A DNA stretch of 5,919 nt, taken from contig WTBG01000230.1 of the NCBI GenBank assembly GCA_013139225.1, positions 1 through 5,919 of the forward strand. The letters are read 5' to 3'. Positions within the stretch are counted from its first letter, which is position 1. The number at the start of each line of letters is the position of its first letter. The position numbers and the translations under genes are program-made. This stretch comes from Deltaproteobacteria bacterium. GTDB taxonomy: Bacteria; Desulfobacterota; WTBG01. Shown piece by piece: positions 1 through 5,695 of the stretch. The notes under the pieces were generated by a model. The model saw only the letters and a list, made by a program, of their open reading frames with translations, searched no databases and was not told the DNA's origin.

Positions 1-434
1 AGGATGATGGCGCTGGCATAAAGCGCGACCGCACTCCCCAGCGACCGGCTGAACAAAAAGACACCGCTGATCAGATAACGTATCGACGAACCGAAGCGCA
101 GTTCCAAATATTCGTAGACGCTGATCAACTCCAGCTTGCGGAAAAAAGGCAGCAACAGTACAGAGATTGCTATTATTGCTAAGGGAACGGCCAGTTCTGA
201 CTGCAGCCAGCTGATTCCACCGCCGGGCTTGAGTGCAACGAAGGCAGGAATAGATATGAAGCTAATGGCTGAGGTTTGGGTAGCCATAGTTGAAATGCCC
301 ACTGCCCACCAGGGAAGGTTGCGTCCACCGACATAATAGTCATCCTGATTGGACTGGCCCCTGCCCAGGTACACGCTCATGCTGATCATGCCGGCAAAAT
401 ATAGTATGATAATGATCCAGTCAGGCGTACTCAT
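1..434 (-). CDS. Sodium:solute symporter (SSS family), N-terminal part, runs off the window
   Basis: This is the first 144 codons of an inner-membrane Na+-coupled transporter of the SSS (SGLT/PutP) family with a LeuT-type fold; the rest lies beyond base 1. The start is the ATG at 434 and the protein begins MSTPDWIIIILYFAGM. Hydrophobic segments are visible at about residues 6-23, 43-66, 82-97 and 118-140. The family signature region DDYYVGGRNLPWWAVG (31-46), followed by STMATQTSAISF (48-59), is the strongest identifier: it is the loop and second helix that in SSS proteins help form the cation and substrate path. The start lies 33 bp after the aldolase stop codon, so co-transcription is likely, although only a poor Shine-Dalgarno (GGA about 11 bases upstream) is seen. 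The substrate cannot be told from this fragment; a sugar, polyol or small organic acid would fit the neighbours. GC is about 52%, higher than other parts of the window. Confidence 0.88.
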   Translation of the reverse strand, partial: MSTPDWIIIILYFAGMISMSVYLGRGQSNQDDYYVGGRNLPWWAVGISTMATQTSAISFISIPAFVALKPGGGISWLQSELAVPLAIIAISVLLLPFFRKLELISVYEYLELRFGSSIRYLISGVFLFSRSLGSAVALYASAII

Positions 435-467
435 GTGGAAGCATTCCGCAATAAAATGAAAATGTTT

Positions 468-1256
468 TTACTTAACCTTCTCACTATTGAATACGTCAAA
501 TGCCTCATCCACAGAAGCCTTATCATGAACGATTGTTCTTACTGCTTTAATCATTGCAACAGGAGCCTCCGACCGAAAAATATTCCTGCCCATATCAACA
601 CCCTTAGCACCACCCTGTATGGCATTTAAGGTAAGTGTCAGTGCATCTTTTTCTGGAATCTTTTTCCCTCCAGCCATGACAATGGGCACAGGACAACCTC
701 TCACCACATTTTCAAACCCTTCACAATAGTAAGTCTTAACCATATTGGCTCCAAGCTCAGCAGCGATTCGACAGCTTAAACTAAGATACCTGTCGTCCCT
801 TACCAAATCTTTACCCACGGCTGTTACTGCTAAAACCGGCATACCATATTTGATAGCCTGGTTGACAACATCTGATAGATTTTGCAGGGTTTGTTTCTGG
901 TGAGGTGAGCCGACATAGACGGAAACAGCTACTGCAGCTGCGTTAAGACAAATTGCATCTTCTATCGTGGTGGTAATAACCTCATCGGAGAGCTCATCCA
1001 CTCGAGCCATGCTGTTACCACCCGATACCCTGAGCACCATTGTAGTTTGTGTGTGAGGATCTACACATTCGCGCAGTACACCACGGGTAGGCATAAGAGC
1101 ATCGGCATAAGGAAGAAGAGGCGCTATTGTTTTCCCCGGTTCCTCCAAGCCTGAAGTTGGTCCCTGAAAATACCCATGGTCAACTGCCAACATCACTGTA
1201 TGACCTGTTTTCGGATTAATTATTTGTGCTAAACGATTTTCCATCCCCCAATCCAT
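468..1256 (-). CDS. LsrF-like class I aldolase/thiolase (DeoC/LacD fold)
   Basis: A 262-aa TIM-barrel enzyme of the DeoC/LacD aldolase superfamily. From memory it aligns nearly end to end with E. coli LsrF, the thiolase that splits 3-hydroxy-5-phosphonooxypentane-2,4-dione in phospho-AI-2 breakdown. Shared blocks are MDWGMENRL (1-9), NPKTGHTVMLAVDHGYFQGP (14-33), AVTAVGKDLVRDDRY (143-157), NMVKTYY (171-177), CPVPIVMAGGKK (188-199) and GVDMGRNIF (219-227). K174 matches the Schiff-base lysine of LsrF, and the GGKK and GVDMGRN segments form the phosphate-binding end of the barrel. I chose ATG 1256 because AAAGGAGG sits 9 bases upstream. An in-frame ATG at 1328 would add 24 residues, but these are encoded by an intergenic repeat. 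E. coli LsrF has about 30 more N-terminal residues. Neighbours are a zinc dehydrogenase and a symporter, not lsr genes, so the true substrate may be another phosphorylated or free hydroxyketone. Family membership is secure; the reaction is inferred. Confidence 0.9.
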   Translation of the reverse strand: MDWGMENRLAQIINPKTGHTVMLAVDHGYFQGPTSGLEEPGKTIAPLLPYADALMPTRGVLRECVDPHTQTTMVLRVSGGNSMARVDELSDEVITTTIEDAICLNAAAVAVSVYVGSPHQKQTLQNLSDVVNQAIKYGMPVLAVTAVGKDLVRDDRYLSLSCRIAAELGANMVKTYYCEGFENVVRGCPVPIVMAGGKKIPEKDALTLTLNAIQGGAKGVDMGRNIFRSEAPVAMIKAVRTIVHDKASVDEAFDVFNSEKVK

Positions 1257-1265
1257 TGTACTTAA

Positions 1266-1273
1266 CCTCCTTT
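1266..1273 (-). promoter_or_regulatory. Strong Shine-Dalgarno that decides the aldolase start
   Basis: The minus strand reads AAAGGAGG, then nine bases, then ATG GAT TGG at 1256. It is a near-perfect anti-16S match at suitable spacing and places the start at the second in-frame ATG rather than the one at 1328, which has no comparable site. Confidence 0.8.
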
Positions 1274-1290
1274 CAATTGTTAAAGTTAGC

Positions 1291-1435
1291 GACTTCGTAG
1301 AAAGTCCATCTGCTGTGTTGTGCTTCATCTTTAGTCATTCCGACGTACTTCTTTGTACGCCTTATTCCTAAAGATTCGCACGCCTTGCATCTGGAGCTTT
1401 TTACTTTGTCGTCTAATAGGTGACTTTTTATAGTC
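1291..1435. mobile_element. MITE-like intergenic repeat, about 145 bp, with imperfect inverted ends
   Basis: The left end GACTTCGTAGAAAGTC (1291-1306) and right end GACTTTTTATAGTC (1422-1435) are imperfect inverted copies of each other, and each can also fold on itself (GACTT-loop-AAGTC on the left). Inside is a 5-bp hairpin CGTAC-TTCTTT-GTACG at 1344-1359. A TTA triplet lies just outside both ends (1286-1288 and 1436-1438) and could be a short target duplication, but it is too short to trust. No transposase is encoded, so this would be a non-autonomous element. On the minus strand it resembles an intergenic repeat I recall from Desulfobacterota genomes; that recollection is unverified. It fills most of the 254-bp gap between dehydrogenase and aldolase and may separate or modulate their transcription. 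Confidence 0.55.
1344..1359. repeat. Hairpin inside the MITE-like element
   Basis: CGTAC (1344-1348) and GTACG (1355-1359) pair perfectly around a TTCTTT loop. It lies near the middle of the element with the inverted ends, as expected for a palindromic non-autonomous element. No T-run follows, so it is not called a terminator. Confidence 0.5.
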
Positions 1436-1470
1436 TTACAAAATTCCTGATTATTCCTTTGCTGTTTTTC

Positions 1471-1491
1471 AATCCGAAATCCGAAATCCCC
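1471..1491. repeat. Short tandem repeat, 7-bp unit AATCCGA
   Basis: Two exact AATCCGA units (1471-1477, 1478-1484) are followed by a decayed third (AATCCCC), and the degenerate pattern continues as GATCCAAAATCAGAAAT up to the dehydrogenase stop codon. It lies directly after that stop on the minus strand. Such GGATTTC-type runs are, to my recollection, frequent between genes in some environmental bacterial genomes; function unknown. Confidence 0.55.
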
Positions 1492-1510
1492 GATCCAAAA
1501 TCAGAAATTT

Positions 1511-2539
1511 TTATCTCTGAGGCTCAATGATTACTTTTATAGAATCCTGAGCCTTTGCGACAAGCTCGAATCCCAAACCTGCTTCAGCAAGGCCCAGCCG
1601 ATGCGTAATCATATCCCTAACTGATACTCTCCTTGCCTGAATTAATTTCAGTGCGGTCAAATGGTCAGCGCGATCGCCTGCGTAAGAAGTAGTAAGTGTT
1701 ATGTCATTTCGCCAGAAAAGCTCGTTTATCGAAAGAGGAATGGTAACATCCTTATCTGTTGGAGCGAAAAACAGTACCGTTCCTCCCCGCTCTACAGATT
1801 GCAATGCCTGATTAATTGCCGAAACTGCCCCTGTACAGACAATTATACTATCTGCTAATTTTCCGTCATTTACTTCCCTGAGTTTTTCAGGCACCTCTTC
1901 GTTGGCGTTAATCACACTATCAGCACCGAAGCGTGTAGCTGTACTCAACCTGTAATCATCAATATCCGTCGCAATCACCCTGGCTGCCCCCGTTATACTG
2001 GCTAGATGAATGTGGAGCAAACCACCAATGCCACTGCCAAGAATAAGAACAGTTTTACCTGGGACTACATGAGCTCTTCTCTGTGCCCGCAGTACGCAGG
2101 CAAGAGGTTCGATGAAAGTTGCCTCCTCAAAAGAAACCTCATCAGGCAAAAGATAAACCCCACGATCTACGTTAAGGGCAGGCAACCTGAGGTACTCGAC
2201 AAAACCACCGGGATCAAAATTAGTTGTACGTAGAGTATCACAAGCTGTAGGATTACCACCCAGACAATAATGACAGGTATTGCACGGAACATGATGGGAA
2301 GCTGAAATACGATCCCCAACCTTATAACCACAAACCCCCTCCCCCACTTCCACAACAACGCCGGCAATCTCATGACCCAATACTAGCGGAGCCTTATGCA
2401 CACGATACCACTCCATTACATCACTGCCGCAGATACCGCTTGCTTCCACTTTCACCAATAACTCACCAGGACCAATCTCCGGGGTTGGCATCTTTTCAAG
2501 CCGTACATCTTTATTCTTATAATACATGGCAACGCGCAT
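1511..2539 (-). CDS. Zinc-dependent medium-chain alcohol/polyol dehydrogenase (MDR family)
   Basis: A complete 342-aa NAD(P)-dependent dehydrogenase of the sorbitol/threonine dehydrogenase type. The N-terminal GroES-like domain carries the catalytic zinc ligands C37 (in GICGSD), H56 with E57 (in GHE), and E144 in EPLAC. The structural-zinc lobe has all four cysteines, C86, C89, C92 and C100. The Rossmann domain has GSGIGG (168-173), followed by an acidic residue at the end of the second strand (ATDIDD, D192/D194), which suggests NAD+ over NADP+. Length is normal for the family. The start ATG at 2539 has AAAGGG seven or so bases upstream and gives the usual MRVAMYY opening. It probably oxidises a secondary alcohol of a polyol or sugar-like substrate to a ketone, which the downstream LsrF-like aldolase could then cleave after phosphorylation; that link is inference from adjacency. 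The exact substrate cannot be read from sequence. Confidence 0.9.
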   Translation of the reverse strand: MRVAMYYKNKDVRLEKMPTPEIGPGELLVKVEASGICGSDVMEWYRVHKAPLVLGHEIAGVVVEVGEGVCGYKVGDRISASHHVPCNTCHYCLGGNPTACDTLRTTNFDPGGFVEYLRLPALNVDRGVYLLPDEVSFEEATFIEPLACVLRAQRRAHVVPGKTVLILGSGIGGLLHIHLASITGAARVIATDIDDYRLSTATRFGADSVINANEEVPEKLREVNDGKLADSIIVCTGAVSAINQALQSVERGGTVLFFAPTDKDVTIPLSINELFWRNDITLTTSYAGDRADHLTALKLIQARRVSVRDMITHRLGLAEAGLGFELVAKAQDSIKVIIEPQR

Positions 2540-2624
2540 TCAACACCCTTTACTATTTCCTCATTAAACAGGGAACGATCTCTTGCTAAACTATTTTGTC
2601 CCCTCAGCTATGATATATATATTC

Positions 2625-3098
2625 TTACCCAGAGAAACCAATAAAATAACAATTTGCCTCATCTTCCTTGACATAGTCAAGCTTTGTAATCTCAAATTTA
2701 GAGTAAACAACCTGGCATACACCGAGAATAAATGAGTCACTGATAATAAAACCGATAATATCGAACTCATACTTCTTCTCTAAATCTTCGATGGCTGAAA
2801 ACTCTGCATTAAATAAGATTCCCCTCTCTTCATATTCTCCCGAAGCAGTATCAAATCCAAAAAAATTCTCATTCTCAAAGGTTCCCACCAAAAATTCACC
2901 ATCATCTTCAAACATGAAGTTTTCTATTTTGATCTGGCCGTCATTACAATAATCCCCTGCATCATCTTCGCAATACAAGACAACAAAAAACTTTTCTTCC
3001 TCTAAACCGTTTATGGATAGCGGATAAGAAGATGTGGCAAACATTACCAGACATCCCATGACCATAATAAAAACTGTTAAGAACTTTTCTTTTCTCAT
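2625..3098 (-). CDS. Hypothetical exported protein with four cysteines after the signal peptide
   Basis: I do not recognise this 157-aa protein. It begins MRKEK followed by a hydrophobic stretch at 6-22 and polar TSSYPLS, a typical Sec signal peptide with cleavage probably near residues 23-25. A cysteine at 16 is inside the hydrophobic core and is not a convincing lipobox. The remainder is acidic and rich in Phe, Tyr, Asp and Glu, with cysteines at 43, 51, 128 and 150 that could form two disulfides in the periplasm or outside the cell. It looks like a small beta-rich domain, but no motif supports a function. The gene is real on the evidence of AGGAGG six bases before the ATG and the coherent signal peptide. 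Local GC is about 35%, lower than the flanking genes, which hints at a different origin. It is spaced 85 bp from the dehydrogenase, so its link to that module is uncertain. Confidence 0.75.
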   Translation of the reverse strand: MRKEKFLTVFIMVMGCLVMFATSSYPLSINGLEEEKFFVVLYCEDDAGDYCNDGQIKIENFMFEDDGEFLVGTFENENFFGFDTASGEYEERGILFNAEFSAIEDLEKKYEFDIIGFIISDSFILGVCQVVYSKFEITKLDYVKEDEANCYFIGFSG

Positions 3099-3104
3099 AG
3101 GTTC

Positions 3105-3110
3105 CCTCCT
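3105..3110 (-). promoter_or_regulatory. Strong Shine-Dalgarno of the exported-protein gene
   Basis: AGGAGG on the minus strand ends six bases before the ATG at 3098. It supports both the reality of this otherwise unrecognised gene and its start. Confidence 0.75.
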
Positions 3111-3132
3111 ATTTGTTTTAAAAGAGGTTTAT

Positions 3133-3163
3133 CCCGTACTTGATACGGGGCGGGAGTGACCCG
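3133..3163. repeat. GC-rich double-hairpin (REP-like) repeat
   Basis: CCCGTA (3133-3138) pairs with TACGGG (3144-3149) around CTTGA, and directly beside it CGGG (3151-3154) pairs with CCCG (3160-3163) around AGTGA. This compact GC-rich pair stands out in an AT-rich intergenic region. It resembles part of a dispersed REP-like repeat I recall from Desulfobacterota and other proteobacterial genomes; unverified. There is no following T-run in either direction adequate for an intrinsic terminator. Confidence 0.5.
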
Positions 3164-3165
3164 GT

Positions 3166-3183
3166 TTTTACGAAGTCGTAAAA
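3166..3183. repeat. Palindrome TTTTACGA-AG-TCGTAAAA
   Basis: Eight-base perfect arms surround AG. The left half, with its neighbours, reads TTTTTACGAAGTC, nearly the same as the ends of the element at 1291-1435 (GACTTTCTACGAAGTC on the minus strand). It may be the end of a second, decayed copy of that element, joined to the GC-rich double hairpin beside it. On the plus strand it is followed by TTTT, but no plus-strand gene ends here. Confidence 0.5.
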
Positions 3184-3191
3184 TTTTAGAT

Positions 3192-3220
3192 GCTAATAAT
3201 AGCTTCCTCTATAGAGAGGA
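3192..3220. repeat. Two inverted repeats at the end of the acyltransferase gene
   Basis: TCCTCT (3205-3210) and AGAGGA (3215-3220) pair around ATAG and span the acyltransferase stop codon (3209-3211). GCTA (3192-3195) and TAGC (3200-3203) form a second small stem just after it. They might act in 3'-end formation or mRNA stability, but without a T-run I do not call a terminator. Confidence 0.4.
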
Positions 3221-3964
3221 ATAATCACTATTTTCAATCAAGCCCTTAACTTCAGATAAGATCCTTCCTGCCATAGCACCATCTATTACAGCATGATTGA
3301 AGCCCATGGTGATGTGCAGAATAGGGGCTTTCTCTATTTCTCCGTTTATAACAATCGGCTTTTCTTCGATAGTCCCAATCCCAAAAACAATGTTATTCAC
3401 CCACGTAGGGGAAGCGATAGTTATGCCAAATTTACCCAGGTTGCTAAAACCTATGGTCCCGAAGAATAATTTAAAGACACGTGGAGACCGGCAGATAAAC
3501 TTCAACGACCAATATTTCCAGAAATCCGGCAATTTATGGAAAAATAAAACTGGTTTGATATCTGGCAGTTTTTCATATGGGAGATTAGATAAGTAATTGA
3601 TTTCAGAGGCAATGGTTTTAATCGATTTCTCATTAACAGATCTAACTATCGGTATGGCAACAAATGTTTCTCCCTTATAATTTTTTTCCATGGCAATAGA
3701 AATATCTACCTCTCCCGGAACATATATCTTTTTTCTTAAAAAAGGTCTTGCTAATATTCCATTCATAATAGGATATTTCTCTGCTGCAGTGGCGATTATT
3801 TTCAAGAGTATAGGTGTATAGGTAATATCCTTGTGTTGTGAACGAAACTCCACTAACCGGTGGGCGTTTACTTCTATACTGAAGAAGGGGCGAAAAAAAC
3901 GGGTGGCAAATCTAACGTACTGGGCAATACTCCCCCGAATTCCAGAATAACTAAGCTTTTGCAT
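3209..3964 (-). CDS. Stand-alone acyltransferase with 2-oxoacid dehydrogenase E2 / CAT fold
   Basis: A 251-aa protein matching the catalytic domain of dihydrolipoamide acyltransferases (2-oxoacid_dh family, PF00198), related to chloramphenicol acetyltransferase. It starts right at the domain (KLSYSGIRGSIAQYV, like E2 KxPLTGMRRAIA), then has FSIEVNAHRLVEFR, SNLGKFG (174-180), and ends with the active-site motif NHAVIDG, where H224 and D228 occupy the catalytic positions. In true E2 proteins this is DHRVVDG; the NHAV form is closer to CAT (HHAVCDG). There is no lipoyl or subunit-binding domain, so it is unlikely to serve a dehydrogenase complex and more likely moves an acyl group from CoA to an unknown acceptor. 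The start is uncertain: ATG 3964 gives a full domain, while a TTG at 3988 would add eight residues; neither has a good Shine-Dalgarno. It follows the acyl-CoA ligase gene by 122 bp, suggesting that ligase supplies its donor. Confidence 0.82.
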   Translation of the reverse strand: MQKLSYSGIRGSIAQYVRFATRFFRPFFSIEVNAHRLVEFRSQHKDITYTPILLKIIATAAEKYPIMNGILARPFLRKKIYVPGEVDISIAMEKNYKGETFVAIPIVRSVNEKSIKTIASEINYLSNLPYEKLPDIKPVLFFHKLPDFWKYWSLKFICRSPRVFKLFFGTIGFSNLGKFGITIASPTWVNNIVFGIGTIEEKPIVINGEIEKAPILHITMGFNHAVIDGAMAGRILSEVKGLIENSDYSSL

Positions 3965-3968
3965 ATAC

Positions 3969-4007
3969 TTATAACTTGGTGATTTCAAGATGATAGGTGA
4001 TATCCAT
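3969..4007 (-). other. Possible 12-codon leader mini-ORF before the acyltransferase
   Basis: ATG at 4007 opens a short frame reading MDITYHLEITKL, with its TAA stop four bases before the acyltransferase ATG at 3964. Because neither acyltransferase start has a clear ribosome site, coupled re-initiation from this frame is conceivable. The mini-ORF itself also lacks a Shine-Dalgarno, so it may be chance. Confidence 0.2.
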
Positions 4008-4023
4008 ACAAGAAGGAAAATGT

Positions 4024-4048
4024 AACCTTGCTATCATCTAGCAGGGTT
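4024..4048 (-). promoter_or_regulatory. Ten-bp stem-loop between ligase and acyltransferase
   Basis: On the minus strand AACCCTGCTA, loop GATGA, TAGCAAGGTT: a 10-bp stem with one C-A mismatch. It sits in the 122-bp gap, about 40 bases after the ligase stop codon. The bases after it (ACATTTTCC) are a poor T-run, so it could be a weak terminator, an attenuator or a processing site that lowers acyltransferase expression relative to ligase. Function is inferred from position only. Confidence 0.4.
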
Positions 4049-4086
4049 GAAACTCAAGGAGTAGTAAAATCAATTATGGTGAGTCA

Positions 4087-5595
4087 CTATTTAGAATTCA
4101 CCAGTAGTCTTCTCGCGATTTTTCCTGTGCTACTTTTGGGTAGTTTATCCCAAAACTCAACCATTTTGGGAATTTTAAAACTGGCTAGTCTTTTTCTACA
4201 GTATGATATGATCTCTTTTTTACTAACCTCCTTACCAGGCTCGGCAACAACAGCTGCTTTGATAATATTACCCCGATCTTTATCAGGTACGCCAACAACT
4301 CCCACTTCTTTTAACAAGGGGTGCCCCCCTAAAACCTGCTCAACTTCAGCAGGATACACATTCAATCCACCGACGATAATCATATCATCTTTACGGCCAA
4401 GATGATAGTAGAAGTCATCCTCATCCTTCTTACACAAATCACCCGTATATAACCATCCATCCCTAATCCTTTCCCGAGTTGCTTCTGGATTGTTATGATA
4501 TCCCTTCATCAACATGGGTCCTTTGACGATCAGCTCTCCAACTTCACCAGAAGGAACCTCTATACCTTTCTCATCTACCAACTTTATTTCAGCATGAGGG
4601 ACAGCAGTTCCTATGCTTCCCATCTTTTTCATCTCATATTCTAAGGGAACGACTGTAATGAAAGGAGAGGTTTCCGTTAATCCATATCCTTGAATAACTG
4701 GAAAAGAAGTAAATGCCTTTTTAAATGCTTTTAATAAATCGAGTGGAACGGAAGTCCCCATCATGGAGACAAATCGAAGGCTGCTCACATCAAACCTTTC
4801 TCTATGATGTACATGGAGAAACGCCTCAAAAATAGGGGGAACACTATGGAAATAGGTAACGCGGTGCTTTTCTACAGCTGCCATGATTTTATCAGGCCTC
4901 AACTGGTCAAAGATAACGAGTGTACTCCCCCTAACCACTGATTCATTGCAGAGGATGGGGCCTGTAATATGGGACATGGGGAGAAGACATCCTATTACAT
5001 CGCTTTCTGATGTTTTGCAAATCTCATCCATAGCTTCTGGAAAGAGACTCAGGTTGGCAAAGGTAAGGACGACCCCTTTAGGTTTACCAGTAGTTCCCGA
5101 AGTATAGAGATAGACCGCCTCTTCTTCCTCTTTAACATCTACATTAACCAGAGCCGACAGGGATTCATCCTTCATCACTTCTTCATAGCTAAGCATTCCA
5201 TCTGTTATCTCTTCCCCTGTCATTATGATACCCTTTATGCTTTCTACTTTCGAAAAAACATCATGAGACTCATAGAGAGAAGTTGTAACAATAGCCTTTA
5301 CCCGGGCATCTTTAAGAATGGGAAACAACTCTTCCTCCTTAAATCTAAAATCAAGAGGTGCAGAAATCGCACCCAGTTTCATCATGGCAAAATAGGCAAC
5401 CACCCATTGGGAAGAGTTGGGCAGAACAATAGCTACCCGATCTCCTTTTTTAATATCCAAGCCCTGCAGTTTATTAGCCAATCGAGTTGCCATAAGGTCC
5501 AAATCAGAGAACGATATCTTCTCGTCTTTGAAAATAACTGCTGTTTTATGGGGAAACCTTTGGGCTGTTTCGCCTAATACTTTTCCTACATTCAT
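4087..5595 (-). CDS. AMP-forming acyl-CoA synthetase (class I adenylate-forming)
   Basis: A complete 502-aa ANL-superfamily enzyme that would activate a carboxylic acid with ATP to an acyl-adenylate and then to acyl-CoA, probably cytoplasmic or membrane-associated. Core motifs are all present: the P-loop YTSGTTGKPKG (164-174), GYGLTETS (303-310), WLYTGD (381-386), the hinge GRKDDMII (400-407) followed by GGLNVYPAEVE (409-419), and the C-terminal catalytic lysine K492 in STGKI. Length and GGLNVYP hinge are typical of fatty-acyl or aryl-CoA ligases rather than peptide-synthetase domains; no carrier domain is attached. The acid substrate cannot be deduced. I chose ATG 5595; the frame stays open upstream to a TTG at 5685, but that part overlaps a likely promoter and lies outside the conserved domain. 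The Shine-Dalgarno is weak (AAGAAA). The E2-like acyltransferase downstream is the natural candidate to use its product. Confidence 0.92.
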   Translation of the reverse strand: MNVGKVLGETAQRFPHKTAVIFKDEKISFSDLDLMATRLANKLQGLDIKKGDRVAIVLPNSSQWVVAYFAMMKLGAISAPLDFRFKEEELFPILKDARVKAIVTTSLYESHDVFSKVESIKGIIMTGEEITDGMLSYEEVMKDESLSALVNVDVKEEEEAVYLYTSGTTGKPKGVVLTFANLSLFPEAMDEICKTSESDVIGCLLPMSHITGPILCNESVVRGSTLVIFDQLRPDKIMAAVEKHRVTYFHSVPPIFEAFLHVHHRERFDVSSLRFVSMMGTSVPLDLLKAFKKAFTSFPVIQGYGLTETSPFITVVPLEYEMKKMGSIGTAVPHAEIKLVDEKGIEVPSGEVGELIVKGPMLMKGYHNNPEATRERIRDGWLYTGDLCKKDEDDFYYHLGRKDDMIIVGGLNVYPAEVEQVLGGHPLLKEVGVVGVPDKDRGNIIKAAVVAEPGKEVSKKEIISYCRKRLASFKIPKMVEFWDKLPKSSTGKIARRLLVNSK

Positions 5596-5666
5596 ATCGG
5601 TAAATTTCTTGATTACACAGAGATCATAAACCAGTGAGACACTATTTTTACTCCACAACGATGGTA

Positions 5667-5695
5667 AAACTATCCAAAAAATCAATAATTGTCAA
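5667..5695 (-). promoter_or_regulatory. Candidate sigma70-type promoter for the ligase gene
   Basis: The minus strand has a perfect -35 TTGACA (5690-5695), then 17 bases to a weak -10 TAGTTT (5667-5672), with GATAGT at 15-bp spacing as an alternative. It lies about 70 bases before the ATG, in the 183-bp gap after the NIF3-type gene. The -10 is poor, so this is a suggestion. Confidence 0.33.

Noticed and set aside
136..336. Plus-strand frame of 66 codons at the left end
   Set aside because: The minus strand here encodes an unmistakable symporter N-terminus with the VGGRNLPWW block.
468..1256. Assigning the aldolase as a proven AI-2 quorum-sensing enzyme (lsrF)
   Set aside because: The sequence resemblance is strong, but no other lsr gene is visible, so I kept the family name and left the symbol empty.
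2601..2624. ATATATAT stretch after the exported-protein gene as a terminator or AT-rich operator
   Set aside because: Self-complementary by simple alternation; no loop, no GC stem, no supporting context.
3297..3596. Plus-strand frame of 99 codons inside the acyltransferase gene
   Set aside because: It is the complement of a well-supported coding region containing SNLGKFG and the catalytic HxxxDG motif; no ribosome site or family match.
4028..4405. Plus-strand open frame of 125 codons opposite the ligase, with an AAGGAG-like stretch nearby
   Set aside because: It is antisense to the conserved C-terminal domain of the ligase, begins with TTG, and the AAGGAG lies inside the frame rather than before its start. 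The protein has no recognisable motif.
5263..5577. Plus-strand frame of 104 codons opposite the ligase N-terminus
   Set aside because: Low-quality translation, antisense to conserved ligase sequence, no independent support.
5596..5685. Thirty-residue N-terminal extension of the ligase starting at TTG
   Set aside because: The extension lies outside the conserved domain, overlaps the candidate promoter, and a good ATG exists at 5595.
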